Below the pieces are notes generated by a model. The model was not told the origin of the DNA. It saw only the letters and a list, made by a program, of their open reading frames with translations, and did no database searches. Positions 48,070 to 59,067 of a DNA stretch of 64,000 bases are shown here, piece after piece. Both the position numbers and the translations under genes were made by a program. Source of the stretch: Euborellia annulipes (lineage: Eukaryota; Arthropoda; Insecta; Dermaptera; Anisolabididae); contig JAKCPI010005192.1 of NCBI GenBank assembly GCA_023213315.1, positions 60,579 to 124,578 of the forward strand, given 5' to 3'. Numbering within the stretch: the stretch's first letter is position 1; the number at the start of each line of letters is the position of its first letter.

Positions 48070-49835
48070 TCCAATCTTTTTTGTATGAAGAAATAAATTT
48101 TTTATTGAAAAATTTGGTTATGTGTATTGCAATATGTGTATAATTTCCAATAACTGAAGGTGGCCAAATAAATTCAGGCTGAAAATCTTATTCTGGGAGT
48201 TTTATTTATTTTTATTTATTGAAACTCGAACATTCCAATTTGGCTGATATTTCCAACCCTTCATTATAATCACATCACTGTCACAACTTCAAGCAAATAT
48301 TTATCATTTTGAATAATTTTTAAGCTATTGATGTTATTTCTTTGAAGTTAATAAGGAAATATATTCAATTTTTTGGGTTTTTTTTTTTTTTTAGGATGAG
48401 CTCACATCATTTATGTTTAAATAGATCAAATCATGTTTAAATTTTTCTCGAAAAGAATTTCTTGTGTAAGGAAAAAGGAGAAATGGTTGGAAAAATATAA
48501 ATATTCATATAAATAATGAATAAATATTCCAGGGGAAAAATGGGAAAAATTGGGAGAAAAATTGATTAGAGGAAGAGAAAGGTGGCAGATTTTTTATATT
48601 TCAATCTCAGATAATTATCAGATGGATTGACGACCCAGATTATAACATTATGGCTGTTTAAATAAACTGCAAATATTTATTCTAATTTAAGATGACAATT
48701 CTTAAAATAGCAGTTGAAATTCTTTATTTAATTAATCTAATTTTTCTTCTGATTATTTTCGTAATTAAACATGCACAAGCTTTGTGATCAGAATTTGCTC
48801 ATATAACGTCAACGACAATGACGTCATCCGCATGATAGTTTAATCACTCGTGAATGATAAAATTATAAAGGTGTATTTATATATAGAATCATCTATTTAT
48901 AAAATGACTTGTAATTAATGATATGCGCTAAATCGTTTTTCTTTTATTTTTGATAATCCTTGTGTGTTGATGTTGTGATGTCTCTCCAAATATATATATA
49001 TTTTTTTTTGTCATTCGTCTGTCTGTCAGTCCATCGCTTTTAAAACCATCTCTAGAAATAAGATAAAATAATTAAGGAGGGAGAAATTTAAAAAGAAACA
49101 TTTTATAATACCTACATATATAAAAGTAAAAATTATGCAAGCTGGTTTAATATAAAATAATTATTTCAATAGTAGAGAGTCGCATCAAATAATTCAATTT
49201 ACATTTTTTTTTTCTTCAAGTCATTAAAAAAAAAATCAATTCATTAAACATTAAATGGTTTTCAAATAGAGATCAAACAAAACTTTCTTTTGTTAAAAAT
49301 ATGCAAAAATCAGGAAACTGATTAAATTATGTATCATCTAAACAATTTTATTAAATGACTATTAAAACAAAAAGCCTGACTGGATAAATAAAAGACAGTC
49401 ATGTTTTTAAAATAATCTTTCTTTCTATATTTATTTATTTATTATTTTAATAAAATCATGTTGTAATTAATAAATTTGCTATCCGATTCATATAGATTTT
49501 AGATCAATACGCAAATTAGGCTTGGTGTTTGTTCAAACTCTGGGATCTTAATTAAGACAAGATAGTTTTGGTTATAAGAGAAGTAGATAAATTTCAAGTC
49601 GTCTCTATTTAATATATAAAATTTATAATATAAAAAAAATCTTAAAAGTCAATTTAATTTAGACAACAATTAGTTTAGTATTCAGAAATTAAAATTAAAA
49701 GTTTTTTTCGGGGAAAGAAAAAAAAGAATGGACCCCCCTTAAAAACAAAAATGATTAAGTAATCTTATTGAGATGAAGTTTTGGATGTAGATATTTAGTG
49801 AAGGATGATGTAGACAGAGGAGTCAGAAAAATGTC
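48070..49835. other. AT-rich sequence, nothing identified
   Basis: No repeats of the families described here and no supported exon. Confidence 0.45.
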
Positions 49836-49840
49836 TAAAT

Positions 49841-50080
49841 CATGGGGCCCAGGATCAAATCTAGAGGGGGGGGATGGTCAGATCATGGTCGTCCAGATTG
49901 TGACATAGCTATTTTTTATATAGAGGGGAAAAACCTTCGAATTAAAGGCCTAAAACCCTCGAGTCCTAACAAAAAGAATCATTCACCGTCGCGATCCACC
50001 AATTTTGTTCGTTTAATCACTTTATAAACATTTTTTTGCTTCTAGGGGGCAGCGCCCTGTCCTCGCTGGGTACGCCCATG
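49841..50080. mobile_element. hAT-type MITE
   Basis: Ends CATGGGGCCCAGG and CTGGGTACGCCCATG are inverted. Flanks GTCTAAAT and CTCTAAAT form a near-perfect 8-bp duplication. 240 bp. Confidence 0.6.
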
Positions 50081-50102
50081 CTCTAAATGTTTACCAATCA
50101 GC

Positions 50103-50148
50103 TGGAAACATTTCGGTGCATTTATAATGTACCGGTACCATCTCAGTT
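50103..50148 (-). ncRNA. Decayed hammerhead motif
   Basis: Minus strand CTGAGA (one core base missing), stem II ends GGT...ACC, GAAA, TGUU, TCC. It sits at the inner edge of the left arm of a 50078-50918 inverted repeat. Confidence 0.4.
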
Positions 50149-50258
50149 TATTAATTGGTTTATATGTTGCTCAGTTATTCTATATCGAAACAATGTATAT
50201 TATATTACTGGATCAACATATAACCAATTAATGAACAAAGATGGACATAATAATTAGG

Positions 50259-50862
50259 GTCGATTTCGCCCTATTTGTTTTTAATTCATGGCTTAAAATT
50301 TAGGAATATGATATGTATACTTTCTTGAAATTCTGAATTAAGTAAGAGGCATTTGTTAGTCTATAATTATTTTGGCGATTCTGGGTTTTGGTGCCTATTT
50401 CATTATAAATCCTTTTTAGTGCCTATTTTAAGTTCAAATAGCCAATTTCAATTTTTACGACATACACCTAAATTTAAAATTTTTTGAATTATCAAGAAAA
50501 TATTTCAAGGGGGAAAGGAATACCCCCCCCCCCAAGATTTAAAAAAAATACTTTTTTTCGAAAAAAAATTTATTTTTAATGTAAAACTTTAAAAATTAAT
50601 ACTTAAAAATTTGATTTGTATTTATATGCTGACAAACAAGTACAGAATGCGCCTTTAAATTACCGAAATTAATAAAAAAAATTGTGTGCCGTGCGACCAC
50701 TCACACCAGATTACCAAAAATAAGACATCAATTTTTTAAATTTTTTTATATTATTTCTTAAATAATATCTTTTAAGTGCCTTTTAAGTGCCTATTTTAAT
50801 AATTTTTAGTGCTTAGTTGCCTGCCTATTTTAAAGATTTTTAGTGCCTATAAATCCGAGCCC
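50259..50862. mobile_element. hAT-like element with repeated TTTTAGTGCCTATTTT motif
   Basis: Ends GGGTCGATTTCG and CCGAGCCC, with flanks TAATAATT and TAATAATA. The motif (T)TTAGTGCCTATTTTA occurs about six times near both ends (50390-50425, 50775-50850), possibly transposase-binding repeats. The interior shares 180 bp with 17770-17945. Confidence 0.5.
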
Positions 50863-51133
50863 TAATAATAATGCACCGAAACGTTTCTAACTGATTAGTA
50901 AAAGCATTCAGAGCATTTTTTCTTGGCTGCTTCTCCATATACCCTTCACCTTTATTAAGTAAAATTTGTGAACATAATTTATTAATATTTATATTAATAG
51001 TTGTAAGAAATAGAGATCTCAGCATTTTGTTAATGGGAATGGGGTGAAGTTTTTGGTGTAGAAAAGGCATTCAAGGAGGTCATAACAATGGGAATAATAA
51101 TTTCATTTGGTAATTCTTGCTATGTTATTTTAT

Positions 51134-51256
51134 TTTGTTTAATTAAATGAAGGACCCGAGGATGTTACAGTAACTATTGGTGGTGGGGAGTATATTTATA
51201 TATACATAAACCATCGCTAAGAGTTGCTGTGACATCCTGGGGTCATTCAATTAATT
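51134..51256. repeat. Small foldback repeat
   Basis: AATTAAATGAAGGACCC...GATGTTACAGTAAC pairs with GTTGCTGTGACATC...GGTCATTCAATTAATT. Arms of about 34 bp, loop about 55. Confidence 0.55.
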
Positions 51257-51914
51257 TTTTATTATATTTTACTTCCGAATTTTGCTTAAAAAAAAAAACT
51301 TCTGTATGATTAGATTTTGGAGTGAATTGTTCCCCAGGGGCAGTAAAATAGTCTCATCGATATTTATTGAGAATCACAGGATTTCTTAGCATTCCCTGGA
51401 GCAAAACTTTTGAAATTTAAATACAAATTAAGATTTCTCAAAACTTCCCTCCTATCATATCTACACACTGAAGAGAGGGAAAATTAGTAATGTTGATAAA
51501 CTATCTATATAAATTTGTTATACTCCGTTAATTAATTGAAAGCCAATATAATTTTTAATGTCGGCCCCATCTGCATTAATTATGCCTACCCCGAGAAAGG
51601 GACGATTAAAGAAATAATAACGCAGAATTGTTACTTATTTTCTTTTAAAATCTTCAAATTGTAGAGATAGAAAATAATTTTAAATTTAAGCTATAATTTA
51701 ATCCTAATTGATTACTAATTTTTTTTTTTTTTTTTTTTTTTTTTCATTTTCTGATAAAAACTTGTTTATATCAACTTAAAATACTTTTCTCCATGACTCA
51801 CACCACTCAAATCTGTCAGAAATGATTTCTAAAAGATGTGAAGAAATTAGGTAAAGCATCTCAACCCTGGACCGCCCTTCGTCTTCCTCTCTCATCATCA
51901 TTTATCGTATCAAC

Positions 51915-51960
51915 TTTCAAAATGAACGTGAGTTCGAATCCCCGCCTTCACCTTCGCTTA
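51915..51960 (+). other. B-box-like segment, possible SINE head
   Basis: GTGAGTTCGAATCCCCGCC fits a tRNA T-arm. No convincing A box upstream. Confidence 0.25.
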
Positions 51961-52455
51961 AAAAAAATCCATGTGTGAAATAGAATCTTTTTTTTTTTTA
52001 TTAGATCAATAATTCGATATTAAATTTGGAAGAGAAATCTCAGGTCAAGAGGTCTCTTCAATTTCAAACGTCAAACAGCATTTAAGCTAAGAGGATGTGC
52101 TGAATAAAAAATAAATAAAAAAAAAGCGAAAAGCAAAGACTACTTTTTCGACAAATCAACGTTTCTCATACAACCTGAATAAAATTGGCGAATTTTTTTT
52201 TTAATTTTAACAATTTGACACCAGGAGAGAGTTTATAAGTAGCTGTTATTATATTAACTAGCCATCAGCGGTTCTGACAAATAAAAAAATTCTTTAAAAA
52301 ATAATTATTATATAAAGAATTATTATTTATTTATTTTTTTTGGTATAGCAGGAAACTCATTATTTATAGTGCCTTCGGGTTTTTTGAAAATTAATTTATT
52401 AATTTCTAATTCCGTTCAAAAAAAAAAAAAAAAATTTCCTCATGCAACTCTAGAG

Positions 52456-52535
52456 TTATGAAAAAGGAAACGATTAACGACCGAAACGTCAAAATTTTCC
52501 AGGCCTGACGATGGTCTTTTCACAGACGGAAACTA
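52456..52535 (+). ncRNA. Two overlapping partial hammerhead motifs
   Basis: GACC-GAAACGTC ends one motif (52460-52490). Only 14 nt later CTGACGA-T-GGTCT...AGACG-GAAAC starts another. The second lacks GUC. Read across, the first GACC can also pair with the following GGTC, a circularly permuted arrangement. I cannot tell whether this is functional or a rearranged copy. Confidence 0.35.
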
Positions 52536-53375
52536 AAGATTTGTGCGTAGCTTGTCGGCAATAAATCTATCTACATCAAAAATAAGAATTTCTTATTTAC
52601 TTTGAATTGCATCCCAACTGCATCTCAGTTTAAGAATATGATTGAATCAAGGGGATGAATTATTTCTTACTTCCATCATGAATCAAATATTTATTCAGAA
52701 GTAGAAGTATATAGGAATATTGGACTATGAACGATATAATTAAAAGATGAACCTACAATGAATTAAATTGCTAATCAAAATACTCTAAAAGGGAATTGGC
52801 CTTGCTAACTTGTTGAAGCAGATTTGGAAGAGATTGATGCATCTGCCCTAAATATTTTCAATTACAAGGTGAGACCGGCATTGATTAGATAAGCCAATCA
52901 ATGACGCACACTAATACACCCTTGGCTGGCTTCTTTTATCAGGATTTCCGGTTCACAAAGGCTTCCGAGTGAAAAGAAGAGAGGATTCGAAAATTCTTTG
53001 AATGCCATTCATTAAACACAGATTTTTTTTTTATCAAATAAAAAATTCGAATCAAGTTCCTCCCCTGCCTCATAACTCGAAAAAGGCAAATGATAAAATT
53101 TATAACAAAGAAAAATTGTAAGAAAATTTATCAAAATTCAAAATTTATTTCAAAGCTGTCCATTGCTTCTAAATAGGAATGTTGTTTTTTTCGTATCGCT
53201 GATAAATAGAATTTTTTCTCAAAATTTTTTACTAATATTATTAATAAATAATAATAATTAATAAATTTAAATACAAAATTAATTCATTTGGGAAATTAAA
53301 TTATTTTCATTTGGATTAAGAAAAGATTTTCAGGTTAAGCCCTTTTAAGAACGAATCGAGGTTAAAGTTAATAGA

Positions 53376-54055
53376 AAAAAATCTGGTGTGACTGGCGCAC
53401 AGCACACAACTTTCTCTTACCTTCGGTAATCGAATGTTGTGTTCTGTGCTTGTCACACCAGATTTTTTGTGTCGACATGTATTTAGTTTCCGACAGTACG
53501 GTACATTCGATATTCAAGATGTAAAATTTATAAGTATGGGAAAATATTTATATTTTGTTACCATGGCAACCATTTCTCCTATCTTTTCTATGGAATACAA
53601 GAGTAAAGTGGTCTTCAGAAGATTTCAATCAGAAAATGAGAATATACATTTTAAAAAGCATCTAAAAAATAATTGATTTTTGAATTTAAAAAAAAATCGT
53701 TGGAGCAAATTTTGAGAAAATCGAAAAAAACTGAAAAAGTACATCAGTAAAGTACTAGTACTCTTTGGCCGATTTTGATTAAAAGCTTATTTTTCCGGTC
53801 CCGGGGGGTGTTTAACTTAAATATAAAATTTCAACCTCGTAGCTCAATTCCTTCATGCTTTAAATTGAACACACACCCACCCACCCACCCACCCACCCAC
53901 CCACAGACAGACCATGTCGCGAAAACCACTTTTTTGGATTCAGGGGACCTCAAAACGTGAAGATCCATCAAAATCTCGACATTGAATTTTTGACATGAAT
54001 CCAATACTTTCTCTCTATATATATATTACATATATACATAGGTAAGAGAAAGTAA
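53376..54055 (+). mobile_element. Bi-palindrome family, full-length copy
   Basis: It is complete: head palindrome 53377-53468, X-box GTTACCATGGCAAC at 53567-53580, (CCCA) array at 53876, tail palindrome ending 54054. Very close to the 33.4-kb copy. Confidence 0.92.
53876..53904. repeat. CCCA tetranucleotide array inside a bi-palindrome copy
   Basis: About seven CCCA units at the same internal site that holds AC repeats in the 33-kb copy. Confidence 0.85.
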
Positions 54056-54849
54056 AAAATCGATGTCAATATAAGAATTTGAAGGAATTATAAATTACAA
54101 ATATCATGATCCAAAAAAATTACTCCTTTTGAAATAATGCAATTTCTTTTTATTAAATATGTCTTTACTAAGTTTTTTTTCCCACTTCTTTCCTAGTTAT
54201 AATAAACAATGTTGTTGATGCTATTCTGGTCATTGGGGCCGATTTCGCCTGACCCTAAATGACCCCTGAGAATGCCCTTGAAAAAAAATATCAAATTTAC
54301 GAATATTAAAAAAATACCTTTTCACTTTCTCATTCTTTCTTTTTCCAGCTTTCAATTATAAATTTAACCAAAAAATTCCTTTCCTTCTTAAGATGTTTAC
54401 ACCCAACGATAATTTATCATCACTGCATAAGTATTTATCACCTAATTTCCAAACAGATTTAACAAATTGTCTTTTAGTTTAAATGATAGATGATTCTGTT
54501 TTTATAAGTATTTTTTGAATTAAACATTTTAATATCCACACGGATGAAAGATTGACACAAGAATCCGCCAATGATTAATTCTTAAATTATTAAGATAAAA
54601 GAAATAAAAACTTGTTTTTAAATAGTTGAAGAATTAGTAAAAGTAATCGCTAAGAAATAGATTATCAAATTCAAAAAGTAAAAGTTTTAATTCTCAACAA
54701 GTTGCTTAAAATAATTAAAATATATATTTTTTTTTTAAAAAAAAAAAAACTCCCCTTTTGCCATTTTAAAAAACTTTAAAAATTTTAAAAAATTCTCTTA
54801 AAAAAAAAAAAAAAAAAAAAAAATAGGAAAATTTTAAAAAGGGTTTTTT

Positions 54850-55206
54850 TTTCGACGTTAATACGTCATCATCTTCAGAGCTATAACACAAACGATTATC
54901 TACATTATGTATTTATTAACAATCTAATTTTTTATTGTTTTATTATTTATTAGATTAATAAATAATGAAATAGTTTGTGTCATAGCCAGGGCCGGAACTA
55001 GGGGATTTTTTTGGGGGGAAAAAAATTTAATTTCCCCCCCCCCCCTTAAATTTTTCAATAAAAAATTCATTTCTTTTTTTTTTTTTTAGTAAATCTTTTT
55101 TTAACTCCCCCCCCCCTACATCTCCCCCCCGGGGCCCCCCCCCCCCCTCCCCCCCCTAGACCCGGCCCCGTCATAGCTCTGAAGATGATTAACGTCGAAA
55201 TGTGCA
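54850..55206. mobile_element. Decayed paired-hammerhead element split by a hAT MITE
   Basis: Minus-strand motif 54853-54882 has CTGAAGA and a 5-bp stem II (GACGT/ACGTC), but its ACGUC end is replaced by an A-run. Plus-strand motif 55174-55206 has GCT, CTGAAGA, a shortened stem II, GAAA, TGTG. Both are probably dead. The MITE 54988-55169 lies between them. Confidence 0.45.
54988..55169. mobile_element. hAT-type MITE with exact 8-bp duplication
   Basis: GTCATAGC at 54980-54987 and 55170-55177. Ends CAGGGCCGGAACTAGGGG and CCCCTAGACCCGGCCCC. Long C- and G-runs inside. It splits a decayed hammerhead element. Confidence 0.75.
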
Positions 55207-55280
55207 TAAGCTAAAAATAAAAACTTTTTGAAACTTAACCTAGTGTTATTTATTTATCTATAATTAGATGAGAATTTAAT

Positions 55281-56177
55281 TTTTACTTTCTCTTACCTCT
55301 ATATATGTTAATATATAGAGAGAGAAAGTATTGGATTCATGTCAAAAATTCGATGTCGAAATATTAATGGATATACACGTTTTGAGATCCCCTGAATCCA
55401 AAAAAGTGATTTTCGCGACATGGTCTGTCTGTGTGTGTGCGCGTGTCTGTCTGTCTGTGTTCAATTTTAAGCATGAAGGAATTGAGCTAAGAGGTTTATA
55501 TTCAAGTTAGACACCCACCTAGGGCGTAAAATTAAGCATTTAAACAAAATCGGCCAAAAAGTACTAGTACTTTACTGATGTAGTTTTTCAGTTTTTTTTC
55601 GATTTTCACAAAATTCGCTCCAAATATTTTGTTTAAAATTCATAAATCAATTATTTTTTAGATGCTCTTTAAAATGTATATTCTCATTATGCCATTGAAA
55701 TATTTTGAAGCACACTTCACTCTTGTACTTCATAGAAAAGATAAAAGAAATGGTTGCCATGGTAACAAAATATAAATATATTCCCAAACTTATAAATTTT
55801 ACATCATGAATTCAAATGTTCTTTCGGAACCTAAATATATAATATATGTCGCATGCGGGGTGCTTAGGGGGGGGGGACCGGGGTGCCCAGGGCGCAAATT
55901 TTGAAGGGGGCAAAAATTTAGCGTCTCTAAAAAAAAGGTAAAATATTTTTACGGGCGGAAAAAAATTTTGGTTCAGGGACGCACACGGGAAAAAATTTCG
56001 GTCCGGGGGCGGCAAAAATTAGCGTCTCTAAAAAAAAGGTAAAATATTTTTTCGGACGGGAAACATTATTGTGACAATGTAAAAAATATATACAAAGGGC
56101 GCTAAAGGACTAACTTGCGGGCCTAAATAACTAGGACGGACTGGTCGCATGTATGCATGTCACACCAGATTTTTTTT
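55281..56177 (-). mobile_element. Bi-palindrome family copy interrupted near its head
   Basis: Tail hairpin 55283-55330, body, X-box GTTGCCATGGTAAC at 55753-55766. An unrelated G-rich repeat occupies about 55850-56150, and the head end CACACCAGATTTTT resumes at 56162. Confidence 0.85.
55850..56150. repeat. G-rich GGGCGGCAAAA repeat
   Basis: Repeated units CAAAAATT(T)AGCGTCTCTAAA with AAAAGGTAAAATATTTTT occur twice (55910, 56015). The same phrases occur at 35230-35370. Probably a degraded hAT-type element; here it interrupts a bi-palindrome copy. Confidence 0.45.
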
Positions 56178-57065
56178 AAAATTAAATCAATATATATGGC
56201 TTAAGTTATTGTATATAACTTTTAAATAAAAAAAAAAAAAAAAAAAACTTATTTCATTTAAAAGATAGAGAAAGAAATCCTCTGCGAGATCGGGCTTATT
56301 GTAAATGCAAAAGCGCATATCTCTCTTAAGAAGCGAAAATGCGCCAAGATTTGCCTATCAAAGCATTTCTTTTTGAAGCAATTCCATTTCTATTTAAAAC
56401 CCGGAATTATCATTCCTCTCCTGTGTAGGGTACATCAAAAAGAAATTTGAATTAGAGACAAGTAAAAAACTTCACAAGGATTGAGAGATCAAAGAGTTTG
56501 AATGATTGATATATTGCGACCACCAGGACGAAATCTTTATTAAAAAAAATATATATATTTAAATCCAAATATGGTGATCACAAGTGGGTGAAAGTAATAA
56601 TAACGTGATAGCGAATGACCATTAAGCAACATGATCAACACAACACAATCGAGAATGGAACACGCCCATACGAGAGAGGAGACTCAAGGCGAAAACGCCC
56701 TCAAGATTAATGGAAATAGCCGAAAAATTTCATTTGATCAGTCAATGAATTGAAATCTTGACTGTTCGTCAATGGCTTCAAACGGAACGAAAGTTTCCAA
56801 TTAAAATGACAAAAAAATAATAATTTTTTTTTTTTTTTCTTAAATGAAAATGTTCTCTCTAAAGAAGATAATAACATTGCAAAAAGCAATAAAATTGCCG
56901 TTTCAAATTAATTTTCTTTTTTAATATATAAAAAAAATGAGTATTATTTGGTTAAGAGAATTATTTTTATTGTAAAATTTACATTAGGCCTACCTAAAAA
57001 CCGAATTGGGTATAGGAGACCTTGCAGCCAAGGAATTAAATAAAAACTTTTATTTAATTAATTAA

Positions 57066-57108
57066 CCGTCGACGTTTCGGTCTCAAATCACGACCTTCCT
57101 CAGGAGGA
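57066..57108 (-). ncRNA. Hammerhead ribozyme motif
   Basis: Minus strand CTGAGGA (57103-57097), stem II GGTC-GACC around a 9-nt loop, GAAA, CGUC, then GACGG. Core residues are all present. Stem I pairs for only two base pairs before a C-C mismatch. No inverted partner copy was found, unlike most others. Confidence 0.65.
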
Positions 57109-57734
57109 TTGATTGTTAGAATAACAAGGTTAACAGCATTATATTCAATTATCATTGTAAATTATACAATTTTTAATTGGGCTATATGTATTAAGGTGCG
57201 CGTCTCGAAAAACGGTTAGAACACTATAGACTACCGAGTTACTCGAGGCGGCAAGAGATGGCGTTAGTTTTCCCCATAGGAATATAAGGGATTTTCCCAT
57301 TTCATTCTAGAGCTTCCAGCTAATTAATTAAAGGCGAAAAATTAATTATTCTTTAACACAATTACTAATTTAATTATCTACAACAGTGGTTTCCAAACTT
57401 TATGTTACCACGCCTCCCTTAAAAATAATTAATCTTATGACGCCTCCCCCTCCCCAATTTATAAAATAATAAAAAAACAAAAATTTTTATGCTAAAAAAT
57501 ATAAAAATATTTTTTTTATTAATTCTTATTTATATTAAAACTAGCAATCATTTGGAAAATTGATCCTGGGGGCCAATATTCGCGCCCCCCTTAGACTAGT
57601 CCGCGTCTCCCTAGGGCCTCCCCTGCGCCTCACAGTTTAGAAAACGCTGGCATAAGGGTATTTTATGGCTGGTGGAATTCGTAAAAGTTAGAAAAAACAA
57701 AGCCAGAATTTTTTCTTTAAAAATATATTTTAAT

Positions 57735-57771
57735 AGCTGAAGTTTCGGCCTTGGTCAAAGTCATCCTAGGA
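57735..57771 (-). ncRNA. Decayed hammerhead motif
   Basis: Minus strand CCTAGGAT...GACTTTGACCAAGGCC-GAAA-CTTC-AGC. The CTGAGGA core has lost its G5 and GUC has become UUC, so it should be inactive. Confidence 0.45.
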
Positions 57772-57780
57772 TGACCACTA

Positions 57781-57824
57781 ACAGCTCTGAGGATGGCTTT
57801 GAACAAAGCTGAAACGTCAGCTGT
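57781..57824 (+). ncRNA. Complete hammerhead ribozyme motif (best example)
   Basis: Stem I ACAGCT (57781-57786) pairs fully with AGCTGT (57819-57824). The core CTGAGGA is at 57787-57793. Stem II is GGCTTT/AAAGCT around GAAC (one G-U pair). GAAA is at 57811-57814, then CGTC with cleavage after 57818. Every invariant position is present and both helices are 6 bp. Confidence 0.8.
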
Positions 57825-57885
57825 TAAAATATATTTTTAAAGATTTTTCTAACTTTCATTCCTGAAGAAAAATATTTTTCTCAAA

Positions 57886-58141
57886 TCTTATTTTCACGCC
57901 CTAGGGGGGTACCTGACTTAAATATAAAATTTCAACCTCCTAGCTCAATTCCTTCATGCTTTAAATTGAACCCAAACAGACACGCAGACAGACCATATCG
58001 CGAAAACCACTTTTTTGGATTCAAGGGACCTCAAAACGTGTATATCCATCAAAATCTCGATATCGAATTTTTGACATGAATCCAATACTTTCTCTCTATA
58101 TATATGTATATTAACTTAAACATATAGGTAAGAGAAAGTAA
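57886..58141 (+). mobile_element. Bi-palindrome family, 3' half
   Basis: Starts at TCTTATTTTCACGCCCTAGG and ends with the tail hairpin. It lies inside the hAT composite 57384-59555. Confidence 0.85.
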
Positions 58142-58911
58142 AAATTCAAATCCGAATTGAGATTAGTTCTATATACAAAAAGATGCGGTAACTCACCCCA
58201 GTAAAATTTTAAGTGGACTAATCATATCTTACTTTTCTAACTAATGAAAAAAATCCCTACAAAATTCTGCAAGGGATCTCGATGGGTTCCTAAGTTACCC
58301 AGTGTTATTATTATCTGTTTATGAGAGTTTCGAAATCTTCATAAATTAATTTCGCTCCAGTAATAAGAAATTTTAGAATGACATTAAAATGTTTCTACCC
58401 CACTATGCTATTTGCTAAATATTGAAAATAAATTTTAACTTAAACGGAATGCACTTATTTTTTAGTAAAAATATTAAAAAACATTTATATCTTTGTACAT
58501 TTTAGGGGATGGGCATTAACCCCTCTGTTTATGCCTTCATACCTCCCCCCCCCCCCTTTAAGGAAATGGGAGCCTTCACCGCGAAAGTACTCTCAAAATA
58601 ATTTGAATACATTTATAAATAATTATTTTAATTTTTATTTTATTTTAATTTTCAACCCTTAATCCACCCCTGTGTAAAAGTATATTAAGTGTGAGTATGA
58701 ATGAGTGTTTAAAAAAAAAAATAAATAAATAAAAAATAAAAAACTAATTTTTTTTCAATGACACATTCACTCCCCCTCCCTCTTTCAACACCTTCATTTC
58801 TCCCTCTACCCTTAGTGAAATACAAAATATTTAATTTCATATTCTAAAGAATCGTTCAAATTATTTGTTTCTATCATTTTTTTTTTCAACGATAAAATGC
58901 ATAATAATTAC

Positions 58912-59067
58912 CTTGAGTAAGACTCTCTAGAGGGTGTGTTTGCTGACGGTGAGGTCAGGGTGGATTACACTATATTAAATATTTCACTTTAAATCACTTT
59001 AAACACAATTAAAAAAGAGAGCAATAAGCTGGGCGCCTTGCAGCCCGGCAACGCGCTCGACTCGACT
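58912..59067 (-). other. Candidate first-exon copy carried inside a hAT composite
   Basis: A TCAGTCGAG initiator-like site (A at 59067) leads through 156 nt to CTCAAG|GTAATT. It aligns with the 24.6-kb candidate around the donor (TACCTTGAGTAAG on the plus strand) and the GGTGGATTACACTATAT block. Both ends of the surrounding DNA are transposon: it lies within 57384-59555, bounded by hAT termini and the 8-bp duplication ATCTACAA. It is therefore probably a moved copy. Whether it is transcribed cannot be seen. Confidence 0.4.

Larger units (their letters stand above)
50078..50918. mobile_element. Inverted-repeat (hammerhead-type) element split by a hAT-like insertion
   Basis: The arms 50081-50127 and 50867-50918 are complementary (GCTCT(A/G)AATG, CAATCAG, GAAAC(A/G)TTTC, GGTGCAT). 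The 50259-50862 DNA transposon lies between them. Confidence 0.5.
57687..57852. mobile_element. Small inverted-repeat element with paired hammerheads
   Basis: The arms GTTAGAAAAA...TTAATAGCTG and the complementary CAGCTGTTAA...TTTCTAAC surround two head-to-head hammerheads. The left one (57735-57771, minus) has lost a core base; the right one is complete. The whole unit is about 166 bp with no coding capacity. It lies inside the hAT composite. Confidence 0.65.

Noticed and set aside
53434..53676. 80-codon frame, and its near-twin at 11812-12036
   Set aside because: These are translations of the same segment of the bi-palindrome repeat; the shared protein sequence reflects the repeat, not a gene.
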